From Elephas maximus indicus (lineage: Eukaryota > Chordata > Mammalia > Proboscidea > Elephantidae): 64,000 nt of DNA. The stretch lies in assembly GCF_024166365.1 (NCBI RefSeq), contig NC_064827.1, positions 50,186,635-50,250,634 on the forward strand, read 5' to 3'. Below are positions 32,947 through 43,929 of the stretch, in pieces; within the stretch, counting starts at the first letter, position 1; the number at the start of each line of letters is the position of its first letter. The notes below the pieces were generated by a model. The model did no database searches and was not told where the DNA came from. It was given only the letters and a program-made list of their open reading frames with translations. Both the position numbers and the translations under genes were made by a program.

Positions 32947-33412
32947 ACATATGTCACCTACCTCTTGTTTGTCAGTTTGTCATACTGTAGTGGTTTGCAT
33001 GTTGCTACAATGCTGGAAGTGATATTACCAGTATTTCAAATACCAGCATGTTCGCACATGGCGGACAGGTTTCAGTGGTGCTTCCAGACTAAGACAGACT
33101 AGTAAGAAAGGCCTGGTGATCTACTTCTGAAAATTTGCCCATGAAAACCTTCTGGATCACAAGACAATAGTGTGTCCAACTCACTTGCTTTGGACGAGTC
33201 ATCAGGAGGGATCGATCGCTAGAGGAGAACGTTGTTTGGTGAAGGTATGCAAGACTTTCAGTGAGATGGACTGCCACAATAGCCATAAAGATGGAGTTGA
33301 ACATGCTGGTGATTATGAGGATGATGTAGGACCAAGCAGTGTTTCTTTCTGTTGTACATAAGGTAAGTCAAGTCAGCTAAACTCAATGGCTGCTAACAAC
33401 AACAACCTATGC
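32947..33412 (+). mobile_element. RTE miniature: 5' UTR joined to 3' end, coding region missing
   Basis: The first half (CTTGTTTGTCAGTTTGTCATACTG, GCATGTTGCTACAATGCTGG, GCTTCCAGACTAAGACAGACTAG, CTACTTCTGAAAA) is RTE 5' UTR; its reverse complement lies at 37793-38006. The second half (CTTTGGACGAGTCATCAGGAGGG ... AATGGCTGCTAACAACAACAAC) is the RTE 3' end. The junction is near 33165-33175. The endonuclease and reverse transcriptase are gone, so this is a non-autonomous derivative or an internal deletion. Confidence 0.8.
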
Positions 33413-33574
33413 TACAAGTGGGGCAGTGTGGCCAAGGTTTCTGCAGAACCATTTATGCAACCCCCTTTTAGTTACCATAGTATAGAGAAAAATGAGAGAA
33501 CACAAAATATTGGAGGATAACCCACAGTAACTAATGAGCTCTGGACTCTGAATTAGAAATCCTGGTGTTAGTCC

Positions 33575-33735
33575 TGATTTCCCACTACATAGCTATAGTG
33601 AAATTGGGCAAGTCCCTTTTCTTCTGCTCTCTAGTTTCCTCATTATAAAATGGGAGTAATAATACCATCCTTGCCTGTTTCCATAAAATTATTGTGAGAT
33701 TATGCTTGTGAAAAATATTTTGTACACGGTAAAAT
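33575..33735 (+). repeat. MIR SINE remnant
   Basis: ATTGGGCAAGTCCCTTTTCTTCTGCTCTCTAGTTTCCTCATTATAAAATGGGAGTAATAATACC is the MIR 3' core. Confidence 0.8.
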
Positions 33736-33749
33736 TTTATCTATTTATT

Positions 33750-34364
33750 ATTGTTGTTGATTCCCACTTATAGCAACCCTACCTACAACAGAACAAAACA
33801 CTGCCTGCTCCTGAGCCATCCTCATGATCATTGTTATGTTTGAGCCCATTGTTGCAGCCATTGGATCAGTGCATCTCATTGAGGGTCTTCCTCTTTTTTG
33901 TTGACCTTCCACTTTACCAAGCATGGTGTTCTTCTCCAGGGACTGGTCTCTCCGATAACATGTCCAAAGTATGTGAGACGAAGTCTTGTCATCCTCACGT
34001 CTAAGGAGCATTCTGGCTGTACTTCTTCCAACACAGATTTGTTCTTTCTTGTGGCAGTTCATGGTATATTCAATATTCTTCACAAACACCACAACTCAAA
34101 GGTATCAGTTCTTCTCTGGTTTTCCTTATTCATTGTCCAGCTTTCACATGGATATGATGCAACTGGACACACCATGGCTTGGGTCAGGCACACCTTAATC
34201 TTCAACGTGACATCTTTGCTTTTTAAAACTTTAAAAAGGTCTTTTGCAGCAAATTTGCCCAATGCAATGCGTCATTTGATTTGACTACTGCTTCCACGGG
34301 TGTTGAATGTGGATCCAACTAAAATGAAATCCTTGACCACTTCAATATTTTCTCCATAATACTG
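33750..34364 (-). mobile_element. RTE LINE, 5'-truncated, with target duplication
   Basis: Antisense copy from the tail complement (TTGTTGTTGATTCCCAC) to TTCAATATTTTCTCC. Flanked by TATCTATTTAT at 33739-33749 and 34365-34375. It covers the C-terminal coding region only. Minus-strand open frames (33748-34092 and 34080-34262) are pieces of it broken by frameshifts. Confidence 0.93.
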
Positions 34365-34375
34365 TATCTATTTAT

Positions 34376-34829
34376 ACAGTATTGTTATTTGTTACATTTT
34401 TTAGAGCCAAGACATCTACTTCTGCCTATGACAGATCAGCACATAGTGGACAAATCCAATAAAAGTAACCAGAACACCTGAATAAGTTTTAAAAACTTGT
34501 TAGACAGCGTTAAAGAGCTACCAAGGCCCATGGGAAGGAGAGGGAGTGCAGAGGGTTGATTAGATGTTTGTGATGCCATCAGTGATCACCAGGGGGCAGG
34601 CTGAGAAGTGGAGAAGCCAGCAGAAAGTGCTCAAAGGCTAAAGTGCTAAGAAGTGCTATCATCGCCTCATGGCATTTGGAGGGGAAAATTGGAGCTCAGA
34701 GCCCACTGAGATGGAGGGGCCCTATTTACTACCCAAAGGACTACACCATAAGAATAATGCAAACTGCAAAAGAGCAAAACTTACAAAGACTGAAACCCCG
34801 TCTTGAATCAGCTCAATCTAAGATGATCC
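34376..34829. other. Unassigned unique DNA
   Basis: No gene or named repeat visible. Confidence 0.45.
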
Positions 34830-34840
34830 ACTCCTATGCT

Positions 34841-35010
34841 GGGAAACCCTGGTGGTGTAGTGGTTAAGTGCTATGGCTGCTAATGTAAACGTCGGCAGTT
34901 CAGACCTGCCAGGCACTCCTTGGAAACTCTATGGGGCAGTTCTACTCTATCATATAGGGTCACTATGAGTCGGAATCGACTCGACGGCAGTGGGTTTGGT
35001 TTTTGGGTTT
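34841..35010 (+). mobile_element. AfroSINE, full length, with target duplication
   Basis: Flanked by ACTCCTATGCT at 34830-34840 and 35011-35021. It runs from GGGAAACCCTGGTGGTGTAG to the tail GACTCGACGGCAGTGGGTTTGG, with near-consensus sequence. The perfect flanks suggest a relatively recent insertion. Confidence 0.95.
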
Positions 35011-35021
35011 ACTCCTATGCT

Positions 35022-35574
35022 ACCTGCCTACCCAAAGCTAAGAAATATTCTCTCTCAAGCAAGATAGCATCATCCATAGCCACTACAGTTTTTCAAATCC
35101 AATATCCAGTATTAAATAAAAAATTATGAAGGAGATTTTATCAGAGAAATGAATCTATGAATAAGGATCAAATGGAGTTCTTAAACTAAAAACTGGAGTA
35201 ACCGAAGTAAGTACGTAATAGATTGGATAGCAGCTTAGACATAGCAGAAGAGAAGACTGATGTAGCAAACACAGTTGGTGCCCTGCCAATATCTCCTGGA
35301 TACATCCCAGAGGTCACCTACAGCTTCAGTGAATAGTTCTCAACACGACTGTGGCTTCCTACCTTAAGCACCTATGTCCATCTCTCTAAGGGCTCTCTTT
35401 GACCACAGGAGCTACAAGTGTCAAAAAGTTAACACCTCTAGGGTGACCTTACATAAATGAGGATGGATAAGTACTCTAGTTTCCTAACCCCTTCTGGGCA
35501 GCAATAGTGCTGAGATTGAGAAACTCTGCTTTAGGTATAATTTCCTACACCACTGCTGGCTAAAAAAAATTTGG
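35022..35574. other. Unassigned unique DNA
   Basis: No gene or named repeat visible. Confidence 0.45.
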
Positions 35575-36265
35575 AACCATATATCAGAAAAAAGTTTAAT
35601 ATCCAGAATGTATAAACAATCCTGCAACTCAACAAAAACAAAAATAAAAAATCAACCAATTAAAAAATGAGCAAAGGACTTTAGACATTTCACCAAAGAA
35701 AACATACAAATGACCAACAAGCACATGAAAAGATGCTAAAATTTTAAAGATTGATAATTCTAAGTATTGGTGAGGATGTGTCGGTTTTGGGATAAAGTAT
35801 AAAATACCACAAGTAGTTTGGAAAATGATTTGGTAGTTTCTTATAAAGTAAAACATACACTTAACCCCATGTTAGAGTAATTCTACTCCTAGGCACATAC
35901 CCCCAAGAAATGAGTTGATATGTCCACAAAAAGATTTGTGCAGGAATGCTGATAGCAGCTTTATTTATAATTGCTCCAAACTGGAAAAATCCAGTTGCCC
36001 AACAACAGTGGAATAGGTCAATACATTTTGGTATACTCATACAGTGGAATACTACACAGCAGTATAAAGGAATGAACAACTGATACACCCAGTAAAAGAA
36101 TATACACTGTATAATTCCATTTATAAGGAGTTCAAGAACAGAGAAAACTAAGATATGGTCACAGAAATCAGAATAGTGGTTATATAGGGTGGAGGCCCAG
36201 GATGACAGGAAGGAGACATGAGGGAATTTTCTCAGGTGAAGGAAATGTTCTTTTTAGTTCTTTTA
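35575..36265 (+). repeat. L1M ORF2 end and 3' UTR remnant
   Basis: ATCCAGAATGTATAAACAATCCTGCAACTCAACAA, TTTCACCAAAGAAAACATACAAATGACC, GGAATACTACACAGCAGTATAAAGGAATGAAC and a 3' UTR with GGATGACAGGAAGGAG. Decayed. Confidence 0.8.
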
Positions 36266-36270
36266 GTTAC

Positions 36271-36940
36271 TGTCCTGGACTGAATTATGTACCCCCAAAA
36301 TGTGTATATCACCTTGGTTAGGCCATCATTCCAGGTATTCTGTGGTTGTCATCCATTTTGTGATTGTAATTTTACGTTAAAGAGGATTAGAGTGGGATTG
36401 TAATACCCCTACCAGGTCCCATCCCTGATCCAATGTAAAGGGAGCTTGCCTGGCGTGTGCCCTGTGCCACCATCTCTCAAAAAATAAAAGGAAAGGGAAG
36501 CTACCAGAGAGGGGTGACCTTGTACCACCAAGAAAGTAGTGCCGGGAGCAGAGCATGTCCTTTTGACCTGAGGTTCATGTGCTGAGATGCTCCCAGACAA
36601 AGGAAAGACCGATGTATCCAAAGGACCTTTCTTCAGAGCCGCCAGAGAGAGAAAGCCTTCCCGTGGAGCTGGTGCCCTGAATTCAGCCTTCAAGCCTATG
36701 GTGGCATAGTGGTTAAGTGCTACGTCTGCTAACCAAAGGGTCGGCAGTTCGAATCCTCCAGGCGCTCCTTGGAAACTCTATGGGGCAGTTCTACTCTGTC
36801 CTATAGGGTCGCTATGAGTCGGAATCGACTCGCCGGCACTGGGTCTGGGAGCCTACTGAACTATGAGAGAATAAACTTCTCTTCATTAAAGCCATCTACT
36901 TGTGGTATTTCTGTTATAGCAGCACTAGATGACTAAGGCA
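36271..36940 (+). mobile_element. MLT1-like solo LTR with 5-bp target duplication, carrying an AfroSINE
   Basis: Starts TGTCCTGGACTGAATTATGTACCCCC and ends TATAGCAGCACTAGATGACTAAGGCA. Flanked by GTTAC at 36266-36270 and 36941-36945. It is the opposite orientation of the 617, 3934 and 59946 copies and lets their true orientation be read. AATAAA-like signals at about 36480-36490 and 36870. Confidence 0.88.
36699..36849 (+). mobile_element. AfroSINE inside the MLT1-like LTR
   Basis: Near-consensus copy (GTGGCATAGTGGTTAAGTGCTACG ... GGAATCGACTCGCCGGCACTGGG). Flanked by AGCCTAT / AGCCTAC. Confidence 0.93.
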
Positions 36941-36949
36941 GTTACATAG

Positions 36950-37792
36950 GTGTATATGTTTGTCAAAATTCATCCAGCTTTACATTTAAACTTGTCATTT
37001 TTTGTATGTAAATTATACCTCTATAAAGTACTGTTAAGATAAAGATTTGGAGAAAGGTGAAGATGGATATTTGTGTGATTACTGAAGGTGATACCAGACA
37101 AGTTAATGGGCACTGAAAGTTGATGGCATTCATTTTACTATGAAACTTTTTGGTTATCTTTCACTGGGTCTGTCACTAATACTTGTTTCACCTAATTAGG
37201 TCTCATTCTAGAATCACGTAGAATTGAGAGGAGAGAGAATAGGAACAAATTGTACACAAGATGTACTATGATGAAATAGAAGTAGGCTTAATTACTTACA
37301 GAAGAAACCTGTGATAGAATCAACTAAGTCATTCATAGTGACAAATACAGGAAAAGTATTTCCCAGAGAGAAGGAAGGAGATCCTGGAGGAAGTATTCAG
37401 AGAGAAGAGGTGAACTGAGAGCACTGATTAGTTGTATGTGACCTCAGGGAAGTCATTCCACTTTATGGATTTCTTGTATGTTAAATTACAGGATTGGACT
37501 AAATGAACTCTGAGCGTCATGCTGTTAAAATACAATATAATAATCTCCCTAAGATTCAGAAAGGGCTAATTTGTGATTTCTGTATTTTATTTGGGTAAGG
37601 CAGAGAAATATATAAAACATTGATTTGTAACAAATTATTATTAACATATTGTGTGCCTATGCTGTGCCAAGTAATATCCTAGGCAATATACATTGTCCTT
37701 ATTGTCTTATTTAACTTACACTTCAGTTAATTATTATTTAATAATCTACATGATTAGATCAAATAAAAATGTTTTTAAATAACATGCATTTA
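36950..37792. other. Mostly unassigned DNA
   Basis: A weak reversed L2/MIR-like piece may sit at 37630-37740 (TTGTGTGCCTATGCTGTGCCAAGTAATATCCTAGG). No gene seen. Confidence 0.4.
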
Positions 37793-38006
37793 TCATGTGA
37801 TATCAGACAATGTTCCACTGCTATTCATAAGGCTTTCACTGGCTAATGCTTTTCCGAAGTAGACTGCCAGGTCCCTCTTCCTAGTCTGTCTTAGTCTGGA
37901 AGCTCAGCTGAAACCTGACCTCCATGGGTAACCCTGCTGGTATCTGAATACTGATGGCATAGCTTCCAGCATCACAGCAACATGCAAGCCCCAACAGTAC
38001 AACAAA
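37793..38006 (-). mobile_element. RTE 5' UTR in inverted orientation
   Basis: The reverse complement matches the RTE 5' UTR half of 32947-33412: GTTGCTG..ATGCTGGAAG, CAGGTTTCAGCTGAGC, CTTCCAGACTAAGACAGACTAGG, CAGTCTACTTC. It abuts a sense-oriented RTE starting about 38010, giving a head-to-head junction of the type made by twin priming (5' inversion). Confidence 0.8.
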
Positions 38007-38009
38007 CAG

Positions 38010-39905
38010 GAAACAAAGAAAAGACCAAGATGGATGTCAGAGGAGACTCTGAAACTTGCTCTCAAACGTCAAGCAGTTAAAGCAAAAGGAAGAATTGATG
38101 AAGTAAAAGAACTGAACAGAAGATTTCAAAGGGCGGCTCAAGAAGATAAAGTATTATAATGACATGTGCAAAGAGCTGGAGATGGAAAACCAAAAGGGAA
38201 GAACACGCTTGGTGTTTCTCAAGCTGAAAGAATTGAAAAAATTCAAGCCTCAAGTTGCAATAGTGAAGGATTCTATGGGGAAAATATTAAATGACGCAGG
38301 AAGCATCGGAAGAAGATGGAAGGAATACACAGAGTCATTCTACCAAAAAGAATTAGTCTATGTTCAACCATTTCAAGAGGTGGCATATGATCAGGAACCG
38401 ATGGTACTGAAGGAAGAAGTCCAAGCTGCTCTGAAGGCATTGGTGAAAAACAAACACAGCCCAATGCTAAAAACAAGGCTTCAGGAATTGATGGAGTATC
38501 AACTGAGATGTTTCAACAAACAGATGCAGCGCTGGAGGTGCTCCTTCGCCTGTGCCAAGAAATATGAAAGACAGCTTCCTGGCCAACTGACTGGAAGAGA
38601 TCCATATTTATGCCTATTCCCAAGAATGGTGTTCCAACCAAATGTAGAAATTATAGAACAATATCATTAATATCACACACAAGCAAAATTTTGCTGAAGA
38701 TCATTCAAAAATGGCTGCAGCAGTATATCCACAGGGAACTGCCAGAAATTCAGGCCGATTTCAGAAGAGAACATGGAACCAGGGGTATCATTGCTGATGT
38801 CAGATGGATCCTGGCTGAAAGCAGAGAATACCAGAAGGATGTTTACCTGTGTTTTATTGACTATGCCAGGGCATTCAACTGTGTGGATCATAACAAATTA
38901 TGGATAACATTGCGAAGAACGAGAATTCCAGAACACCTAATTGTGCTCATGAAGTACCTTTACATAGACCAAGAGGCAGTTGTTCAGGTAGAACAAGGGG
39001 ATACTGATTGGTTTAAAGTCAGGAAATGTGTGCGTCAGGGTTCTGTTCTTTCACCATACCTATTCAATCTGTATGCTGAGCATATAATACAAGAAACTGG
39101 ACTATATGAAGAAGAACGGGGCATCAGGATTGGAGGAAGACTCATTAACAACCTCCATTATGCAGCTGACACAACCTTGCTTGCTGAAAGTGAAGAGGAC
39201 TTGAAGTACTTAGTAATGAAGATCAAAGACCACAGCCATCAGTATGGATTGCACCTCAACACAAAGAAAACAAAAATCCTCACAGCTGGACCAATGAGCA
39301 GCATCATGATAAACAGAGAAAATATTGAAGTTGTCAAAGATTTAATTTTACTTGGATCCACAATCAACAGCCATGGAAGCAGCAGTCAAGAAATCAAAAG
39401 ACGTGTTGCATTGGGTAAATCTGCTGCAAAGGACCTCTTCAAAGTGTTGAAGAGCAAAGATGTCACCTTGAAGACTAATGTGCGCCTGACCCAAGCTGGA
39501 CAATGAATAAGGAAGACCAAAGAAGAATTGACGCCTTTGAATTGTGGTGTTGGCAAAGAATAATGAATATACCATGGACTGCCAAAAGAATGAACAAATC
39601 TGTCTTGGAAGAAGTGAGGCCAGAATGTTCCTTGGAAGCAAGGATGGCGAGACTGCATCTTACATACCTTAGACATGTTGTCAGGAGGGATCAGTCCCTG
39701 AAGAAGGGCGTCATGCTTGGCAGAGTACAGGGTCAGTGGAAAAGAGGAAGACCCTCAACGAGGTGGATTGACACCGTGGCTGTAACAATGAGCTCAAGCA
39801 TAATAACGATTTGGGGGATGGCTCAGGACTGGACAGTGTTTGGTTCTGTTGTGCGCGGGGTCGCTATGAGTCAGAACTGACTCGATGGCACCTAACAACA
39901 ACAAC
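38010..39905 (+). mobile_element. RTE LINE from the endonuclease/RT linker to 3' tail
   Basis: It starts ACAAAGAAAAGACCAAGATGG and runs without major deletion to GATGGCACCTAACAACAACAAC at about 39905. The upstream endonuclease coding region (roughly 1 kb in intact elements) is absent. Together with 37793-38006 it forms the longest RTE locus in the window. Confidence 0.92.
38164..39880 (+). pseudogene. RTE ORF: linker, reverse transcriptase and C-terminal region, broken
   Basis: Three open blocks in different frames carry the protein. 38164-38670 is the linker/RT N-terminus. 38610-39506 (298 codons from an ATG) is the RT fingers, palm and beyond. 39503-39880 is the C-terminal zinc-finger-side region. 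In the 298-codon block, palm motif A is FIDYARAF with Asp at residue 84, and VRQGSVLSPYLFNLY follows. The palm motif C that should be YADD reads YAAD at residues 184-187 (39159-39170), a single A-to-C change that removes a catalytic aspartate. With the frameshifts and the missing endonuclease, it is inactive. Confidence 0.9.
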
Positions 39906-40046
39906 AGAGTCATGTGATAATAATATAGCATTATTGCAGAAAACAACGATAATATAGAAAATCATAAAGAAAAAGATAAAGCCGTCACTCAGAAATAGAC
40001 TGTTAACATCTTGAAACATATCTGCTGAGTCTCTTATGTATATACA

Positions 40047-40202
40047 CAAAACCAAAAAGCCAAACCTATTGCCATCCAGTCAATTCTGACTCATTGTGAC
40101 TATAGGACAGAGTAGAACTGCCTCATACGGTTTTCAAGGATTCAGACTGCTGACCCTTTGGTTAGCAGCCAAGCTCTTAACCCCTGCCCGATCAGGGCTC
40201 CT
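40047..40202 (-). mobile_element. AfroSINE, antisense
   Basis: CCAAACCTATTGCCATCCAGTC tail complement through TTTGGTTAGCAGCCAAGCTCTTAACC and GATCAGGGCTCCTAT. A short deletion removes part of the body (TTTTCAAGGATTCAGAC). Confidence 0.9.
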
Positions 40203-41388
40203 ATATATACACACTCGTTCCAATTTCTTTTGTTTTGTAAAACTGAGATCAAATTGAACATATTCTTTGTATCCTGTTTCTATATATTTTTCAAAAACTT
40301 GGTTTTTCAATGACCACACAGCACTCCATTTTGTAAATATAAAGTATTAGATAATGCCTTATTGTTGCCCATAAGGAACTTTTTTTTTATACCAATGATG
40401 TAAATTTTAGTTACATGAAAAATTGCCTGGGGCCGTGTATCAGCCAGGGTCCCTGGAGGAGACAGATGGCCCACTTTAAGAGGGCAATTTGAGGAACATT
40501 TAATAAAAGGTCTGTTGACAAAGTAGTAAGCAGGGTTTATTGACAGGACAAGTAATACTGCAATATGTAACAGCATTGCTGATTGCACCACCCCATGGCC
40601 TGAAGGGGTAAGAAGAGAGGGCAGTTCCTGGAACCTAGAGACAGAGAGAGCAGAAGAGAGAGAGAGAGAAATCTGTGGAGATAGATAGCTACCTGACAGA
40701 AGGGAGGCAGCCGTCTCATAGCAACTCTGCAGAAGGGACCAGTGAATAAACACCCGACCCCCATCCCTCTTTTCCTCTGAACCCCTGCCTGTGTTCCCCA
40801 CTGGCCAAGTCCAATCAGAAGCCAGAGGGCCTCATTGTAGTCCCATTAAGGATTTTGGTCTATCGTTAAAACAAAGATAAGTCATTGGTAGGTGTTAGGC
40901 ATAGAATGGACAGGCTAGATTTGTGTATTAAGAAAACCATTCTGCCCTGGGAGAATGGATTGGCAAGAGGAAAAATTGAAACAGAGGTGGGTATAGCAGT
41001 AATCCAGGTGACAGCTTGTACTAGGGTGGTCGGTAGGGATGGTGGGACACAGACAGGCTTGAGAAATTTTCCAGACCTAAAATTGACAAGACTTGGTGAT
41101 AGATTGAAGATGGGGTGAGGATAGTGTTAAGAATCTACCAGATAACTTGCTAGACTGGATGGATGAAAAGCTTTTATGAAATCAGGAAATTATAAAATAG
41201 TTGATAAAGTTGAAAAAAAAAGTTTTGGTTGTTTTTTTATAAGTTAAAAACCCTGTATTTCAGAATAAAAGAAGTTGCTTGAGAAGCTGAACAATGGGAG
41301 TAGAAGCCCTTTCTACATTTTAGGGTTGTATTTGCTAAACAGTTATTAGGGGGAGATGATAGGCTGGGGGAGGACGAACTGGGAAGAA
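40203..41388. other. Unassigned DNA, possibly an old LTR or DNA element at 40440-40830
   Basis: The stretch from GTATCAGCCAGGGTCCCTGGAGG through AGTAAGCAGGGTTTATTGACAGG to CCAAGTCCAATCAGAAGCCAGAGGGC resembles an ancient mammalian repeat that I cannot name. An AGAG-rich tract lies at 40640-40672. No gene evidence. Confidence 0.4.
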
Positions 41389-41930
41389 GGGCAGAGGGGT
41401 GACAAAAAGCAGACATTAAGTAAAGAGGAATTTATGCAAAAATGGCCCAGGTTGCTGCAGATACCAGAAACTGTTCAATTTTTGAGAAAATAGAATTGCA
41501 ATACAAGTACTTTGGCACACAAAAAAATACAAACAAGGAAAACAAAATCATTGCTTTTCTTTTTTTCTTTTATTATTTTTTCTTTTATTTAACAGCACAG
41601 TCTACTGTTTCTACTACCTTTAAATTCTTTTTTTTTTTTTTTTTAAGATTGTGAGATTGCTGAGGGAGAGTCCTCACTTTCTCAAATACTCCCAATACTT
41701 TGAGTTTGTTATTACCTAGTTACTTTGGAACACAGTGATCATCCTGGGAACTAGCATAGAGATTGTTTGCCTTCTGCAGACACATTCCTAGCTATTTACC
41801 TCTCTGTTGCCTTTTTCCTCACCTTATATTATGATATGCAACTCCACTACAGTATAAGCTCCCAGAAAGTGTTGCTGAGCCCAGTTCATCTTTGTATGCT
41901 TGAGACAGAGCCCCCACAGTATTGCATTAA
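41389..41930 (+). repeat. Local duplication, copy 1
   Basis: The stretch from GGCAGAGGGGTGACA, through ATGGCCCAGGTTGCTGCAGATACC, CTGAGGGAGAGTCCTCACTTTC and CCTTCTGCAGACACATTCC, to GTTCATCTTTGTATGCT recurs at 43092-43620. Only scattered substitutions and different T-rich tracts (41556-41645 versus 43225-43270) separate them. The end of each copy has an old L2-like look (AAGCTCCCAGAAAGTG). Confidence 0.92.
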
Positions 41931-41954
41931 AAATCCTGTTTCTATACACAGTAC

Positions 41955-42772
41955 AGGCGAGGTCAACACAACTGGACTAAACCAAAAGCAAAGAAGTTTC
42001 CTGAATAAACTTAATGCTTTGAAGGCCAGTGTAGCAGGGGCAGGGGTTTGAGGACCTTGGTTTCAGGCAACATCTAAGTCAATTGGCACAATAATATCTA
42101 TTAAGAAAACATTCTGCATCCCACTTTGGAGAGTGACGTCTGGGGTCTTAAATGGTAGCAAGCGGCCATCTAAGATGCATTAATTGGTTTCAACCCACCT
42201 GGAGGAAGGAAGAATGAAGAACACCAAAGACACAAGGTAATTATGAGCCTAAGAGACAGAAAGGACCACTTAAAGCAGAGGCTACACCAGCCTGAGACCA
42301 GAAGAGCTAGATAGTGCCCGGCCACAACCCGATGACTGCTTTGACAGGGAACACCCCTGGGGGAGCAGAAGAGCAGTGGGATGCAGACCCCAAATTCTCA
42401 TAAAAGATCAGAGGTAACGGTCAGAATGGGACTAGAAGGACCCTGGGGGCCATGGTCCCCAGACTTTCTGTTAGCCCAAGACAGGAACCATTACCAAAGC
42501 CAATTCTTCAGACAGGGATTGGGTTGGAATATGGGATGGAAAATGATATGGGTGAAGAACGAGCTTCTCGGATCAAATAGACACATGAGACTATGTTGGC
42601 ATCTCCTGTCTGGAGGGGAGATGAGAGGGCAGAGAGGACAAGAAGCTACCTAAATGGACAGGAGGAGGGAAGGAGTGTGCTGTCTCATGAAGGGGAGAGC
42701 AATCAGGAGTGTATAGCAAGGAATATATACATTTTTGTACGAGAAAAAAAAAGATAAAAAAAAGTGTTTCCT
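41955..42772 (+). mobile_element. 5'-truncated LINE-1 3' UTR
   Basis: GAGGTCAACACAACTGGACTAAACC, GGCCATCTAAGATGCATTAATTGG, GGTAATTATGAGCCTAAGAGACAG, GGGATGCAGACCCCAAATTCTC and AGTGTATAGCAAGGAATATATAC plus an A-rich end. It lies between the two duplicated blocks. Confidence 0.9.
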
Positions 42773-42799
42773 CTGCTGGTCTTCCCACCCCCCCCAACT

Positions 42800-43038
42800 T
42801 TGCATTTGAATCCTGCTTTTGCTAGGAGGTTATATGTAAACCCCATGGTGCCTGCATAGTCTGATTAAGAGCGTTGCTGATGTAACTTGTATGAACTCCC
42901 TACTTGTAAAACCCTTAAAAGTAACTTGTCTGCTCGCCCTTGGGGAGCAGTCTTCCCAACAGCAGCTCTGACTGACTCCTTTTTATTGTACGATGAAATA
43001 AAGGTGCCTTTCCTGTTCTCTCACCTGGGTCTCTCTCA
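42800..43038 (+). repeat. Probable class I ERV LTR fragment (R/U5 side)
   Basis: AACTTGTCTGCTCGCCCTTGGGGAGCAGTC, then GATGAAATAAAGGTGCCTTTCCTGTTCTC and CTGGGTCTCTCTCA. A polyadenylation signal followed by a TCTCTCA end is typical of gammaretrovirus-like LTRs. The outer boundary is unclear and it runs straight into a T-run. Confidence 0.5.
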
Positions 43039-43063
43039 TTTTTTTTTTTTTTTTTTTTTTTTT
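43039..43063. repeat. Poly(T) tract, 25 bases
   Basis: Uninterrupted T-run between the LTR-like fragment and duplication copy 2. It may be the A-tail of an antisense insertion now lost. Confidence 0.95.
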
Positions 43064-43091
43064 ACCGGTCATGCCGAGCAACAACCTAGGA

Positions 43092-43620
43092 AGCGCAGAG
43101 GGGTGACATAAAGCAGACACTAAGGAAAGAGAAATTTATGCAAAAAATGGCCCAGGTTGCTGCAGATACCAGAAACTGTTCAATTTTTGCGAAAATAGAA
43201 TTGCAATACAAATATTTTGGCACAAACCAAAATTATTCTTTTTCTTAAATTTTACTTTTTAAAAAATTTTATCAATATCGTCTACTGTTTCTACTACCTT
43301 TAATTCTTTTTTGAAAGATTGTGAGATTCCTGAGGGAGAGTCCTCACTTTCTCCAATACTCCAAATACTTTGAGTTTGTTATTACCTAGTTACTTTGGAG
43401 CGCAGTGGTAATCCTGGGGACTAGCATAAGTATTGTTTGCCTTCTGCAGACACATTCCTAGCTATTTACCTCTCTGTTGAATGCCCCTTTCCTCACGTTA
43501 TGTTATGATAGATTGCTGCAACTCTGCTAGGGTGTAAGCTCCTAGAAAGTATAGCTGAGCCTGGTTCATCTTTGTACGCTACGCATCACAGAACCCACTG
43601 TTCGGAGTAGCTGTTCTTTT
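43092..43620 (+). repeat. Local duplication, copy 2
   Basis: Partner of 41389-41930, same orientation, offset about 1.7 kb. It begins GCGCAGAGGGGTGACATAAAGCAG. Confidence 0.92.
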
Positions 43621-43800
43621 ATCATCTATTCAGGTAGCCTTTACTCTAGGCCAGCCTCTGGGTTAGGAACTGAGAATTAAACTGTGAGCAAGATCCAGCC
43701 CTTGCCCTCCGCGATCCTACAGTCTTGGGGAGGCCACTGACAGCCAAATTGGTAATTAAACGGCCCTGAGATAAGTGCAGTTGGTGCAAGTGCAGATGCG
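43621..43800 (-). repeat. L2 LINE 3' end, antisense
   Basis: CTGAGAATTAAACTGTGAGCAAGATCCAGCCCTTGCCCTCCGCGATCCTACAGTCTTGGGGAGG has the reversed L2 layout. Confidence 0.55.
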
Positions 43801-43929
43801 GCGGAGAACAGAGAGCGGAATGGCAGACCTAGAGACAACCGGGTGTCATTTTCCCAGTAAGTGAAGTCATGGACCCTGATTTAGGCCCGTTTTTCCTTTC
43901 ACTGCATTACGTTTTCTCCAGCATGGATG

